From Candidatus Eubacterium faecigallinarum (GTDB lineage: Bacteria > Bacillota > Clostridia > Oscillospirales > Acutalibacteraceae), in assembly GCA_019115455.1 (NCBI GenBank), contig DXDN01000001.1, forward strand, positions 116,289-180,288: DNA of 64,000 bases, in the 5' to 3' direction. The position numbers and the translations under genes are program-made. Positions 33,392 to 42,992 of this stretch are shown here, piece by piece. How positions within the stretch are numbered: the first letter of the stretch is position 1; every line of letters begins with the position of its first letter. A model generated the notes under the pieces. That model was not told where the DNA came from. It was given only the letters and a program-made list of their open reading frames with translations, and made no database searches.

Positions 33392-34897
33392 ATGGAAAAA
33401 CTCAAGTATTTTGTAAACGGAGAGTTTAAGGACTCAAAAACCGACGTCTGGTACGACCTGCACAATCCGTCCACCGGCGAGATTACCGGTCAGGCTCCCT
33501 GCTGTACAAACGACGAGGTACTGGAGGCAATCGCCGCGGCAAAGGCTGCGTATCCGGGATGGAGCTCTACCCCGGCAAGAAAAAGGACTCAGATCCTCTA
33601 CAAGGTCAGGGAACTTTTGATTGAGCATATGGATGAGCTGACAATGCTGGTTTGTGAGGAAAACGGCAAGACCTGGGGCGAGGCACAGGGCGACGTGGGC
33701 AAGGCTCAGGAGGGAACCGAGCTTGCAACTCAGGCACCGTCATTAATGATGGGCGAAAGTCTTATGGACGCTTCCACCGGATTTGACACTGTTAAATACC
33801 GCGAGCCCATAGGCGTTTTTGCCGGTATTGTGCCGGTTAATTTCCCTGCTATGATTCCTTTCGGCTGGATGGCTCCGGTGTGCGTTGCCTGCGGAAACAC
33901 TCTTGTTCTCAAGGCGGCATCCCTTACTCCGAGAACAGCTATGAGAATCGGTGAGCTTTATAAGGAAGCAGGTATCCCCGACGGTGTTATCAACATTGTG
34001 ACCTGCTCAAGAAATGAGATAAACACTATCCTTGAGCATCCCGATGTTAAGGGTATCACCTTTGTGGGTTCAACTCCCGTCGGACTTAAAATTTATCAGA
34101 AAGCCGCTGCGGCAGGCAAAAGATGCCAGGCGCTCTGCCAGGCTAAGAACCATGCGCTCATTCTTGAGGACTGCGCACTGGAAAGAACTGTTGCCGGTGT
34201 CATCAACTCCGCTTACGGCTGCGCAGGTCAGAGATGTATGGCGCTCTCCTGCTGTGTTGTTCAGGAATCCATTGCCGACAAATTCGTAGCCGAGCTTAAG
34301 GAGCAGGCAAAGCTTGTAAACTGCGGTCCTGCTTGGGACAAATCAACCCGTCTCGGACCTATCACTTATGAAAAGCATTACAAGGAAGTACTTGCCGATA
34401 TCCAAAAGGGTATTGACGAGGGCGCAACTCTTGTTCTTGACGGACGCAATCCCGAACTGCCGGAAGGCTATGAAAACGGTTATTTCGTAGGTCCAACAAT
34501 CTTTGACCATGTAACCGAGGATATGACTATCGGCAGAGACGAGGTATTCGGTCCTGTACTCTGTATTAAGAGATGCAAGGACTTTGACGAGGGACTCGCT
34601 ATTATGAACGCAAGCCCCTACGCAAACGGCTCCGTAATCTACACTCAGAGCGGCTACTATGCCCGTCAGTTTGCACGCTACACGGACGGCGGTCAGGTAG
34701 GCATCAACGTAGGTATCCCTGTTCCGGTCGGATTCATTCCGTTCAGCGGTCACAAGCAGAGCTTCTTCGGCGATCTTCACTGCCTGGGCAAGGACGCTTA
34801 CCGCTTCTTTACCGAAAGCAAATCAGTAACTCAGCACTGGTTTGACGAGGAAGAGATGAAGGCTAAGGAAGTTGATACCTGGGACGGTCTTCTGTAA
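33392..34897 (+). CDS. mmsA: Methylmalonate-semialdehyde dehydrogenase-like (CoA-acylating) aldehyde dehydrogenase
   Basis: A 501-residue member of the aldehyde dehydrogenase superfamily, closest in pattern to MmsA/IolA. Those enzymes convert (methyl)malonate semialdehyde with CoA and NAD to propionyl- or acetyl-CoA. Visible marks are KYREPIGVFAGIVPVNFPAM, the NAD-binding FVGSTPVG and the catalytic Cys in GCAGQRCMALS. The general-base Glu of ordinary aldehyde dehydrogenases is not obvious in its usual place (RCQALCQAKNHALILEDC), as in the acylating MMSDH type. It lies upstream of, but separately terminated from, an iron alcohol dehydrogenase. The physiological substrate is uncertain. Confidence 0.8.
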   Translation: MEKLKYFVNGEFKDSKTDVWYDLHNPSTGEITGQAPCCTNDEVLEAIAAAKAAYPGWSSTPARKRTQILYKVRELLIEHMDELTMLVCEENGKTWGEAQGDVGKAQEGTELATQAPSLMMGESLMDASTGFDTVKYREPIGVFAGIVPVNFPAMIPFGWMAPVCVACGNTLVLKAASLTPRTAMRIGELYKEAGIPDGVINIVTCSRNEINTILEHPDVKGITFVGSTPVGLKIYQKAAAAGKRCQALCQAKNHALILEDCALERTVAGVINSAYGCAGQRCMALSCCVVQESIADKFVAELKEQAKLVNCGPAWDKSTRLGPITYEKHYKEVLADIQKGIDEGATLVLDGRNPELPEGYENGYFVGPTIFDHVTEDMTIGRDEVFGPVLCIKRCKDFDEGLAIMNASPYANGSVIYTQSGYYARQFARYTDGGQVGINVGIPVPVGFIPFSGHKQSFFGDLHCLGKDAYRFFTESKSVTQHWFDEEEMKAKEVDTWDGLL

Positions 34898-34935
34898 AAA
34901 TAATTTGTAAAACAATATAATTTATAACAAAAAAT

Positions 34936-34968
34936 CTAAGCCGCCGGAATTTCATTTTGGCGGCTTTA
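34936..34968 (+). terminator. Terminator after the aldehyde dehydrogenase gene
   Basis: AAGCCGCC / GGCGGCTT stem with a 13-base loop and a short T run. Confidence 0.7.
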
Positions 34969-34988
34969 ATAATATATTTATTTATCTA

Positions 34989-35016
34989 TTGACTTTTCAT
35001 TTTTATTGTTTAAAAT
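34989..35016 (+). promoter_or_regulatory. Promoter for the iron alcohol dehydrogenase gene
   Basis: TTGACT and TAAAAT, 16 bases apart. Confidence 0.55.
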
Positions 35017-35047
35017 ATAGTTGAAATTTAGCAAAGAGGTTGAGAAG

Positions 35048-36202
35048 ATGGGAAATCAGTTTATTATGCCGGGCAAGGTCGTTTACGGCAAGGGTGCGCT
35101 GGAAAAAGCCGGTGAGCTGCTTAGCTCCATGGGCAAAAAGGCGCTGATAGTCACCGATGAATTTATGATAAGGCTGGGCAACATCAAACTGATAACGGAG
35201 ATACTTGACCGCCACGGCATTATTTACAGCATATTTGACGGCGTAAATTCCGAGCCGACGGATATTATCATCGAAAAGGGGATTGAATGCTACCGTTCAA
35301 ACGGCTGCGACTTTCTTATTGCTCTGGGCGGCGGCTCACCTATTGACGCCATGAAAGCTATCGGAGCAGTGGTATCAAACGGCGGCTGCATTAACGATTA
35401 TTACGGCAAAATTATCGACAAGCCCACACCTCCTATGGTTGCAGTGCCCACCACCAGCGGCACCGGCTCAGAGGCAACTCAGTTTACTATTATTACAAAC
35501 ACTCAGGCAGATATAAAAATGCTTCTTAAGGGAGCAGTTCTTATGCCTAATCTTGCTATTGACGATCCAGCCTTTACTCTTACTGCACCCCAGTCGGTTA
35601 CTGCGGCAACAGGTCTTGATGCTCTGTGTCACGCCGCTGAAGCGTACACCTCACGTATGGCTCAGCCGCTTACTGACGAGTTTGCCCTTTCTGCCGTAAA
35701 GCGTATTTTCAAATACCTGCCGATATGCTATAACGAGGGGCAGAATATCAAAGCAAGGGAGCAGATGTCCCTGGCGGCACTGGAAGCCGGCATTGCATTT
35801 AACAATGCGTCTGTTACAATCATTCACGGAATGAGCAGACCTATCGGCGCGCTGTTTCACGTGCCCCACGGAATCAGCAACGCTATGCTGATGTACGAAT
35901 GTTTCAGCTACGTTTATGACGGCGCTTACAGCCGCTTTGCAGACCTGGCACATGCTATCGGCAAGGCTGATAATGACGACGATGACAAAACCGCCGCACG
36001 TAAATTCATCAAAGCCTGTCTGGAGCTTTGCGAGATTTGCGAAATTCCGTCTCTTGAAAAATACGGCATCAACAAGGATGAATTTTTCAGCCAGATGGAC
36101 AAAATGGCGGACGACGCTATGTCTTCAGGCTCACCGTCAAACACAATCAAGGAAATCAGCAAAGAAGATGTTCTTGAAATCTACAAGGCACTGTGGAAAT
36201 AA
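35048..36202 (+). CDS. Iron-containing alcohol dehydrogenase
   Basis: A 384-residue group III alcohol dehydrogenase. The cofactor loop is ALGGGSPIDAMKA with PTTSGTGSEATQF. Metal ligands are the Asp and His of GLDALCHAAEAY and the His residues of IIHGMSRPIGALFHVPHGISN. It reduces an aldehyde or oxidises an alcohol with NAD(P)H; the specific substrate is not evident. The ATG at 35048 is preceded by AGAGG at 8 bases; a TTG 27 bases earlier has no ribosome site. Together with the preceding aldehyde dehydrogenase it could balance an aldehyde pool, but they are separate units. Confidence 0.9.
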   Translation: MGNQFIMPGKVVYGKGALEKAGELLSSMGKKALIVTDEFMIRLGNIKLITEILDRHGIIYSIFDGVNSEPTDIIIEKGIECYRSNGCDFLIALGGGSPIDAMKAIGAVVSNGGCINDYYGKIIDKPTPPMVAVPTTSGTGSEATQFTIITNTQADIKMLLKGAVLMPNLAIDDPAFTLTAPQSVTAATGLDALCHAAEAYTSRMAQPLTDEFALSAVKRIFKYLPICYNEGQNIKAREQMSLAALEAGIAFNNASVTIIHGMSRPIGALFHVPHGISNAMLMYECFSYVYDGAYSRFADLAHAIGKADNDDDDKTAARKFIKACLELCEICEIPSLEKYGINKDEFFSQMDKMADDAMSSGSPSNTIKEISKEDVLEIYKALWK

Positions 36203-36283
36203 TAATGTTTTCGCTCTTCTTTTGTGATTTTAAAGGCAGCTTAAGATAACTTAAATTTTAAATAACTTATAAAGTACAATAAA

Positions 36284-36322
36284 GAACACCGCCCAAACCG
36301 AGGTTTGGGCGGTGCTTTTTTC
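36284..36322 (+). terminator. Terminator between the alcohol dehydrogenase and nrdG
   Basis: A GC-rich 12-13-bp stem (CACCGCCCAAACC / GGTTTGGGCGGTG) and six T. It may also serve nrdG from the other side. Confidence 0.88.
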
Positions 36323-36326
36323 GTAC

Positions 36327-36851
36327 TTATTCTAAGTACAGTATTATTTCATTATTTTCCATTGTTTTTTTAACGTCAATTATACGCTGATTTGATGAAC
36401 CTCTGAATACCAGGGAGATATCCTTCTTCTCTTCCACAAATCTTCCGTCAACCAGCACATCAATAAGGCTGAGCATCTTTTCGCTGATATCGGTATGAGC
36501 TCTGGAGTCTTCGGCTCCGGTAATCTCCTCATAGGTAAATCCCGAATAGCACCACACCGTTTTGTCAGAGAGCTGTTCTTTAAAACTGATTAATAACTGA
36601 AGCAGCTCTTTTTGATTTTCCGGTTCAAAGGGCTCGCCGCCTAAAAGCGAAAGTCCGTTTATCCAGCTCGGTCGACATGACTCAATGATATCATCTGCCG
36701 TTTCCTGCGTAAACGGCTTGCCAAAGCAAAAATCCCAGGTACTCTGATTAAAGCAGTTTTTGCAGTGATGGCGACACCCGGAAACAAAAAGCGACGTCCT
36801 TACGCCCTCGCCGTTTGCTATATCGTTTTTCTTAATTTCTCCGTAATTCAT
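36327..36851 (-). CDS. nrdG: Anaerobic ribonucleotide reductase activating protein
   Basis: A 174-residue radical SAM enzyme that installs the glycyl radical on NrdD. The CxxxCxxC cluster motif is SGCRHHCKNCFN, preceded by NGEGVRTSLFVSG, and the SAM-binding LLGGEPFEP follows. It is downstream of nrdD, with a small stem-loop in the 62-base gap. Confidence 0.95.
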   Translation of the reverse strand: MNYGEIKKNDIANGEGVRTSLFVSGCRHHCKNCFNQSTWDFCFGKPFTQETADDIIESCRPSWINGLSLLGGEPFEPENQKELLQLLISFKEQLSDKTVWCYSGFTYEEITGAEDSRAHTDISEKMLSLIDVLVDGRFVEEKKDISLVFRGSSNQRIIDVKKTMENNEIILYLE

Positions 36852-36881
36852 ATCAGTACCGATTCCTCTTAAGAACGAATA

Positions 36882-36901
36882 AGGCTGTCAAGCGACAGCC
36901 T
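36882..36901 (-). other. Intercistronic stem-loop between nrdD and nrdG
   Basis: An 8-bp perfect inverted repeat AGGCTGTC / GACAGCCT with a 4-base loop and no T run. More likely an RNA stability or processing element than a terminator. Confidence 0.6.
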
Positions 36902-36913
36902 ATCGTTTAGTTT

Positions 36914-39112
36914 TTATAAGTGAAGAACTCTTTCCTTTATCTCCTGAGTTCTGCCCTGGTTCCAGAACTGCGTGCCTATGTATCCGCAGGTTCTTCTGGC
37001 AACATTCATTTTTGACTGGTCCTCGTTGCCGCACTTAGGGCATCTCCAGATAAGTTTGCCGTCAGCATTTTCCACTATCTGAATCTCGCCGTCATATCCA
37101 CAGCACTGGCAGTAGTCCGACTTTGTGTTAAGCTCTGCATACATAATGTTATCATAAATATAACGCATTACCTGCAAAACTGCCGGAATATTGTTCTGCA
37201 TATTCGGAACCTCAACATATGAAATAGCTCCGCCCGGTGAGAGTTTCTGGAACTCGCTTTCAAATTTAAGCTTTGTGAAAGCGTCGATCTTCTCGGAAAC
37301 ATGAACGTGATAAGAATTTGTGATATAATTTCTGTCCGTTACGCCGGGAATAATTCCGAAACGCTTTTGCAGACATTTTGCGAATTTATATGTGGTGGAT
37401 TCAAGGGGAGTTCCGTAAATACTGTAGTCGATATTCTCCTCTTCCTTCCACTTCGCGCAGGCGTCGTTCATATGCTGCATAACCTTAAGTGCAAAAGGCT
37501 TGCCGGCTTCGTCGGTATGGGATTTGCCGGTCATATATTTTGTACATTCATAAAGTCCGGCATAACCCAGCGAGATTGTTGAGTAGCCGTTAAAGAGCAG
37601 CTTATCAATCTTCTCGCCTTTTTTAAGTCTTGCCAGCGCTCCGTGCTGCCAAAGAATAGGAGCCGCGTCGCTCAGCGTGCCCATAAGTCTGTTGTGGCGG
37701 CACTGCAATGCTCTGTGACAGAGCTCAAGACGCTCGTCAAATATCTTCCAGAACTTAGTCATATCTCCGCCTGATGAGCATGCAACGTCAACAAGGTTGA
37801 TAGTTACAACACCCTGGTTGAATCTGCCGTAATACTTGTGCTTGCCCTCTTTATAATTCTTTGCGTTGGCAATATTGCCGATGCCGTTATCAGTAAATCT
37901 GTCAGGAGTCAGGAAGCTGCGGCAGCCCATACAAGTATAAACGTCGCCTTTAAGTTCCTTCATAACCTTTTCGCTGATATAATCGGGAACCATTCTCTTG
38001 GCTGTGCACTTTGCGGCAAGCTCTGTCAGGTAGAAATAAGGTGAATCGTCCCTGATATTATCTTCCTCAAGAACATAAATGAGCTTCGGAAACGCAGGAG
38101 TAATCCATACTCCGTCCTCGTTTTTAACGCCCTGGATTCTCTGCTTGAGAGTTTCCTCAATAATAAGAGCAAGATCCTTCTTTTCCTGCTCGCTGTTTGC
38201 CTCGTTAAGATACATAAATACCGTAACAAACGGCGCCTGGCCGTTGGTGGTAAGCAGTGTTACAACCTGATACTGAATTGTCTGCACGCCCTTGCGCACC
38301 TCGTCACGCAGTCTCTTTTCCGTCAGCTGTGAAACCTGCTCCTCGTTCATCTCAAAGCCAAACTGCTTTGCCTCTTCTATAACTTCTTTGTGAAGCTTTT
38401 CCCTGCTTATCTGAACAAACGGCGCAAGATGAGCAAGGGAGATTGACTGGCCGCCGTACTGGCTGGACGCTACCTGAGCGATAATCTGAGTAGCAATATT
38501 GCAGGCTGTTGAGAAGCTGTGCGGCTTTTCAATCATAGTTTCCGAAATAACCGTTCCGTTTTGAAGCATATCCTCCAGATTTACCAAATCACAGTTATGC
38601 ATATGCTGTGCAAAATAATCGGCGTCGTGAAAATGGATTATTCCTTCCTCGTGAGCGTCAACGATATCCTGGGGCAGAAGTATCCTCTTGGTAATATCCT
38701 TTGATACCTCGCCTGCCATGTAATCACGCTGTACTGAATTTACAGTGGGGTTCTTGTTGGAATTCTCCTGCTTAACCTCTTCGTTGTTGCACTCGATAAG
38801 CGAAAGAATCTGGTTGTCCGTGGTGTTCGCCTTTCTTATAAGAGAACGGTTGTAACGGTATTTTACATACAATCTTGCAACATCAAACGCACCCTGAGCC
38901 ATAATCTGATTTTCAACAATATCCTGAATCTCCTCAACGGAAAGTGCACGGTTTGCCTTTGATGTTTTAAATTCTACGTACTCGGCAATCTCGTGTATCT
39001 GACTGTCGGTAAGTTCGTCCTTTTTACAAGCGGCATTTGCCTTTGATACGGCAACCACAATCTTATTTATGTCAAAATCGACTTCTGAGCCGTTGCGCTT
39101 GATGATTTTCAT
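36914..39112 (-). CDS. nrdD: Anaerobic (class III) ribonucleoside-triphosphate reductase
   Basis: A 732-residue oxygen-sensitive enzyme that makes deoxyribonucleotides using formate. An ATP-cone regulatory domain covers about 1-90. The C-terminus holds the zinc site (CQCCGYDG and RCPKCGNE) and the glycyl radical loop RRTCGYIGTQFW. GGAGGGG lies before the ATG. A NrdR-type box is found upstream. No aerobic ribonucleotide reductase is in the window, as expected of a strict anaerobe. Confidence 0.96.
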   Translation of the reverse strand: MKIIKRNGSEVDFDINKIVVAVSKANAACKKDELTDSQIHEIAEYVEFKTSKANRALSVEEIQDIVENQIMAQGAFDVARLYVKYRYNRSLIRKANTTDNQILSLIECNNEEVKQENSNKNPTVNSVQRDYMAGEVSKDITKRILLPQDIVDAHEEGIIHFHDADYFAQHMHNCDLVNLEDMLQNGTVISETMIEKPHSFSTACNIATQIIAQVASSQYGGQSISLAHLAPFVQISREKLHKEVIEEAKQFGFEMNEEQVSQLTEKRLRDEVRKGVQTIQYQVVTLLTTNGQAPFVTVFMYLNEANSEQEKKDLALIIEETLKQRIQGVKNEDGVWITPAFPKLIYVLEEDNIRDDSPYFYLTELAAKCTAKRMVPDYISEKVMKELKGDVYTCMGCRSFLTPDRFTDNGIGNIANAKNYKEGKHKYYGRFNQGVVTINLVDVACSSGGDMTKFWKIFDERLELCHRALQCRHNRLMGTLSDAAPILWQHGALARLKKGEKIDKLLFNGYSTISLGYAGLYECTKYMTGKSHTDEAGKPFALKVMQHMNDACAKWKEEENIDYSIYGTPLESTTYKFAKCLQKRFGIIPGVTDRNYITNSYHVHVSEKIDAFTKLKFESEFQKLSPGGAISYVEVPNMQNNIPAVLQVMRYIYDNIMYAELNTKSDYCQCCGYDGEIQIVENADGKLIWRCPKCGNEDQSKMNVARRTCGYIGTQFWNQGRTQEIKERVLHL

Positions 39113-39213
39113 GTTTACCCCTCCAATTGTTACAAAAAAGTTACAACCACTTAAATCGTTTAGACATATGATACCAAATATTTAGTTGCCTGTCAATAGC
39201 AAAATCAAAAATT

Positions 39214-39229
39214 ATACAATATATTGTAT
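39214..39229. promoter_or_regulatory. NrdR-box-like palindrome upstream of nrdD
   Basis: ATACAATATATTGTAT is a perfect 16-bp palindrome whose core CAATATATTG fits the NrdR consensus. It lies about 18 bases upstream of a TGTCAA (minus-strand TTGACA, 39191-39196). A second box at the usual 31-bp spacing is only partial. Confidence 0.6.
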
Positions 39230-39338
39230 TTGTCAGATTTTTACATACGAAATATACGTATATGTGGGTTAATAGACTTGTGGCTATTATTTTGTGTTTT
39301 TCTGTAACACTTTTGATAAAATTAATAATAAATTGCAT

Positions 39339-39368
39339 AAAAAAGGACGGCACTGCGCCGTCCTTTTT
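39339..39368 (-). terminator. Terminator of the noc-side parA/serS/ydcF transcript
   Basis: AAAAGGACGGC / GCCGTCCTTTT stem; on the minus strand it follows the stop codon of the YdcF-family gene and ends in a T run. Confidence 0.8.
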
Positions 39369-40083
39369 ATTTAATCATATGTTCCTTTGCTGTGGCGAAA
39401 ATTTCCCTTAAAAGGAAAGTCGGCAGCAGCGTCGGTTTTGTTTTTGAAGATATAACAGAGCTTTTAAGACCGTATCTGCGGCAAATAAGCGCCGCTCGTT
39501 TTTGATGATAATCGGAGGTAGCAATCGCCACACGGTTTTCCGCTCCGATACTTTGCATTATCTCAACGGAAAATTTTATGTTCTCGTCGGTGGAGGTAGA
39601 GCGGTCCTCAAGAATAAGTCTGTCCTTAAGTATGCCCCTTTCGTACAGGAGGTTTTGCATACACTCTGCCTCAGAGATATTTTCGTCCCTGCCTTGACCT
39701 CCGCTCAAAATAGCTACGGAGTCGGGATTCCTTAAAAGAAATTTATACGCGGCGTCCGTCCTCTTAACAAGCGCTCGGCTGGGCTTGTCGCCCTTAACTC
39801 TGCACCCAAGAACGATAATGACTTTTTCGTCACCGGCGGTAGTTTTGCCGGCGGCATATATTTCACGCATTTTAAGCACAATCAGCAGAAGCACGCAAAC
39901 TGCAAGGAGCGCATAGAGAATACGGTCAAATCCGTCAATCCTGTCGATAAGCACTCCCAGACCGGCATACACTGCACCCAGTGCCATGCCTGCAATATTG
40001 CCGAAATTAAGCACTCCGTCGAATATCGCAACAGCAAATACTCCGAAAATCAGTATACCTATTATAATAAACGCAATCAGCAT
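39367..40083 (-). CDS. YdcF-family (DUF218) membrane protein
   Basis: A 238-residue protein with three N-terminal transmembrane segments (about 1-70) and a DUF218 domain (about 85-235). Family motifs are IIVLGCRVKGDKPS, LSGGQGRDENISEAECM, DRSTSTDENI and TSDYHQKRA. E. coli relatives (YdcF, SanA, ElyC) take part in envelope integrity or lipid-linked precursor handling. It overlaps the serS stop by one base, so it is in the serS transcript; no functional link to serS is apparent. Confidence 0.85.
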   Translation of the reverse strand: MLIAFIIIGILIFGVFAVAIFDGVLNFGNIAGMALGAVYAGLGVLIDRIDGFDRILYALLAVCVLLLIVLKMREIYAAGKTTAGDEKVIIVLGCRVKGDKPSRALVKRTDAAYKFLLRNPDSVAILSGGQGRDENISEAECMQNLLYERGILKDRLILEDRSTSTDENIKFSVEIMQSIGAENRVAIATSDYHQKRAALICRRYGLKSSVISSKTKPTLLPTFLLREIFATAKEHMIK

Positions 40084-41369
40084 TATTTTTTGGGAATAAT
40101 TCTGTCCTTGCCGCCCATATACATTTGCAGTGCCTTAGGAATAAGAACGCTGCCGTCTGCCTGAAGATTATTTTCAAGGAAAGCGATAAGCATTCTCGGC
40201 GGAGCCACAACTGTGTTGTTAAGCGTATGCGCAAGGTAATTCCCGTTTTCCCCCTTAATCCTTATTTTTAAGCGTCTTGCCTGAGCGTCGGTAAGATTTG
40301 AGCATGAGCCTACTTCAAAATACTTCTTCTGTCTTGGAGACCATGCCTCAACGTCGACGGATTTTACCTTAAGGTCGGCAAGGTCGCCCGAACAGCACTC
40401 CAGCGTTCTTACAGGAATATCGAGTGTGCGGAACAAATCAACTGTGTTCTGCCAAAGCTTGTCAAACCAGATTCTTGATTCTTCCGGCTTGCAGACAACT
40501 ACCATTTCCTGCTTTTCAAACTGATGGATGCGGTATACTCCTCGCTCCTCGATACCGTGAGCGCCCTTCTCCTTCCTGAAGCAGGGAGAGTATGATGTAA
40601 GAGTCTTGGGAAGCTCTGATTCAGGAGTGATTGTATCAATAAACTTGCCTATCATTGAGTGCTCTGAGGTGCCGATAAGGTACAGATCCTCGCCCTCAAT
40701 CTTGTACATCATGGCGTCCATTTCCTCAAAGCTCATAACGCCGGTAACAACATTTGACCTGATCATAAACGGCGGCACCACATAGGTAAAGCCTCTGTCA
40801 ATCATAAAGTCTCTGGCGTAGCTTATTACTGCGCTGTGAAGCCTTGCGATATCGCCCATAAGATAGTAGAAACCGTTTCCTGCCACCCTGCCTGCGGATT
40901 CCAAATCAATTCCGTCAAAGCTTTCCATAATATCGGTGTGATACGGTATCTCATAATCGGGAACTACCGGCTCGCCGTATTTCTGAACCTCAACATTCTC
41001 ACTGTCGTCCTTTCCGATCGGCACGGTGTCATCAATGATATTGGGAATAGTCATCATTATTTCGGTAACTTTTTCGTTAAGCTCCTTTTCCTTTGCCGCA
41101 AGCTCCTCAAGCTCCTTTGCCTGAGCGTTTACCTGCTCACGGATTGCCATGCCCTCTTCTTTCTTGCCCTGGCTCATCAGCATTCCGATTTCCTTGGAGA
41201 GCCTGTTTCTGTTTGCTCTGAGCTCATCCGCTCTTGATATAACTGTTCTGCGCTCCTCGTCAAGGGCGATTACTTCGTCAACCAGCGGAAGTTTTTTATC
41301 CTGAAACTTCTTTTTAATATTTTCCTTTACAATTTCGGGATTTTCCCTTACAAATTTAATATCCAGCAT
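40083..41369 (-). CDS. serS: Seryl-tRNA synthetase
   Basis: A 428-residue class II synthetase that charges tRNA-Ser (and tRNA-Sec where present). An N-terminal coiled-coil arm (about 25-105) binds the tRNA's long variable arm. Motif 2 is ERGVYRIHQFEKQE; motif 3 is near TLNNTVVAPPRMLIAFLE. It lies 2 bases after parB and has no T-box leader, so it is read from the parAB transcript. Confidence 0.96.
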   Translation of the reverse strand: MLDIKFVRENPEIVKENIKKKFQDKKLPLVDEVIALDEERRTVISRADELRANRNRLSKEIGMLMSQGKKEEGMAIREQVNAQAKELEELAAKEKELNEKVTEIMMTIPNIIDDTVPIGKDDSENVEVQKYGEPVVPDYEIPYHTDIMESFDGIDLESAGRVAGNGFYYLMGDIARLHSAVISYARDFMIDRGFTYVVPPFMIRSNVVTGVMSFEEMDAMMYKIEGEDLYLIGTSEHSMIGKFIDTITPESELPKTLTSYSPCFRKEKGAHGIEERGVYRIHQFEKQEMVVVCKPEESRIWFDKLWQNTVDLFRTLDIPVRTLECCSGDLADLKVKSVDVEAWSPRQKKYFEVGSCSNLTDAQARRLKIRIKGENGNYLAHTLNNTVVAPPRMLIAFLENNLQADGSVLIPKALQMYMGGKDRIIPKK

Positions 41370-41371
41370 AA

Positions 41372-42220
41372 TTATTCTCCTAACTTATTTGCAATTTCCT
41401 TTAAATCTTCGGCAGAATAAAACTCTATTTCAAGTGTACCCTTACCTCTGCCGTTATAAACCTTGACTTTTCTGCCCAGCACCTCTGTGAGGGAAAGCTC
41501 CACCTCGTCATAGAAGGAGTCGCGCCTTCTGGAAGATGTCCTTGTTTTTGAGGGCTTTTCAGTCATTTTTACAAGCCGTTCAACCTCACGAACGGACAAA
41601 TTGTTTTTGATTATATTCTGTGCGGCTTCGTAAATCATTGCCTCGTTGTCAAAAGCAAGAAGCGCTCTGGCATGGCCGGCGGTTATTTCGCCGTTTCTAG
41701 TCATATCACGCACTTCCTGGGGAAGCTTCAGCAATCTCAGGGAATTAGCAATAGCTGATCTTGATTTACCAACTGAAACAGCGACATCCTCCTGAGTAAA
41801 TCCACAGCGGTCGATAAGCGCCTGCAAGCCCTCTGCCTCTTCAATAGGATTAAGGTCTTCACGCTGGAGATTTTCAATAATGGCAATCTCCATTGTCTCT
41901 ACATCGGAAAGCTCTTTGATAACAACGGGAACTTCTTTGAGTCCTGCCATTTTTGACGCTCTCCAGCGGCGTTCGCCTGCAACAAGCTGATATCCGCCCT
42001 CGGGGAGCGGTCTTACCAACAGCGGCTGTAATACGCCGTGCTGCGAAATACTGTCCGCCAGCTCCTGCAAAGCACCTTGGTCAAAGGTTTTTCTGGGCTG
42101 GTCCTTGTTTGGTACAATTTCATTAATCGGCAATTTATTTTCTGACGTCATGTTGTCAGAGGAATTTTCCAGCATTAACGCCTTAAGTCCCTTGCCGAGA
42201 CCTGATTGCTTGTTAGCCAT
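41372..42220 (-). CDS. parB: Chromosome partitioning protein ParB (Spo0J)
   Basis: A 282-residue CTP-dependent DNA clamp that loads at parS and recruits SMC. The CTP-binding motifs are LVAGERRWRAS and IENLQREDLNPIEEAEGL. The recognition region has GKSRSAIANSLRLLKLP and TAGHARALL. The Arg after GKS and the Gly before HARALL are the ParB-type choices, unlike the Noc paralogue at 43.3 kb. It is 10 bases after parA. Confidence 0.94.
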   Translation of the reverse strand: MANKQSGLGKGLKALMLENSSDNMTSENKLPINEIVPNKDQPRKTFDQGALQELADSISQHGVLQPLLVRPLPEGGYQLVAGERRWRASKMAGLKEVPVVIKELSDVETMEIAIIENLQREDLNPIEEAEGLQALIDRCGFTQEDVAVSVGKSRSAIANSLRLLKLPQEVRDMTRNGEITAGHARALLAFDNEAMIYEAAQNIIKNNLSVREVERLVKMTEKPSKTRTSSRRRDSFYDEVELSLTEVLGRKVKVYNGRGKGTLEIEFYSAEDLKEIANKLGE

Positions 42221-42230
42221 ATTTCACCTC

Positions 42231-42992
42231 TTACTGTTTTTTCAAAAATTCATCTGCTAATTTTTTATATGCAAAGCTTGGTTTTGAGTATTTTTCATAA
42301 TACATAACAGGTTTGCCGAAACTTGGAGCTTCCGCAAGCTTAACGCTGCGTGGAATCAGCGTTTTATATGCTTTATTGGGGAAATAGCTGTCCACTTCGC
42401 TCCTTACCTGCTGATTAAGCTTAAGTCTGCTGTCGTGCATGGTGAAAACAATGCCCTCAAGCTCCAAATATTCATTATGGTTCTGTTTTACTGAACGTAC
42501 TGTGCTCACAAGCTGACTGAGCCCCTCAAGAGCATAATATTCGCATTGCAGCGGCACAATCAGCGTGTCTGAAGCGGTCAGAGCGTTAAGACTGAGTAAT
42601 CCGAGGCTGGGAGGGCAGTCGATAATTATGTAATCATAGTCCATGACAACGGGAGCCAACGCTTTTTTCAACGCTTTAAACCTGTTTTCACTCTCAGCAA
42701 GCTCAAGTTCTGCCCCTGCGAGATTCATATTAGCAGGGAGCAGGTCGAGATTTTTAAATTCTGTCTTAATTATTGCCTCATTCACGGGCGTATCATTAAT
42801 AAGAACATCATAAGATGATATTTCCAGGTCGGATTTGTCAACTCCGACGCCGCTGGTAGCGTTGCCCTGGGGGTCAATATCAACAAGAAGAGTTTTTTTG
42901 CCCTTAAGTCCCAGAGCGGCTGCGAAATTAATACACGTGGTTGTTTTGCCCACGCCGCCTTTTTGATTAAATATTGACACTGTTTTACCCAC
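42231..42992 (-). CDS. parA: Chromosome partitioning ATPase ParA (Soj)
   Basis: A 253-residue Walker-type ATPase that binds DNA as an ATP dimer and works with ParB in origin segregation. The deviant Walker A is KGGVGKTTTCINFA, followed by DIDPQGNATSG and DCPPSLGLLSLNAL. I prefer the GTG at 42992, which yields MGKTVSIFNQKGG and has GGAGG 7 bases upstream; a longer form would begin at a TTG at 43028 without such a site. Confidence 0.94.
   Translation of the reverse strand: MGKTVSIFNQKGGVGKTTTCINFAAALGLKGKKTLLVDIDPQGNATSGVGVDKSDLEISSYDVLINDTPVNEAIIKTEFKNLDLLPANMNLAGAELELAESENRFKALKKALAPVVMDYDYIIIDCPPSLGLLSLNALTASDTLIVPLQCEYYALEGLSQLVSTVRSVKQNHNEYLELEGIVFTMHDSRLKLNQQVRSEVDSYFPNKAYKTLIPRSVKLAEAPSFGKPVMYYEKYSKPSFAYKKLADEFLKKQ

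Noticed and set aside
39141..39353. A leftward open frame of 70 codons upstream of nrdD
   Set aside because: It overlaps the nrdD promoter, the NrdR-like box and very AT-rich DNA, and the translation resembles no known protein.
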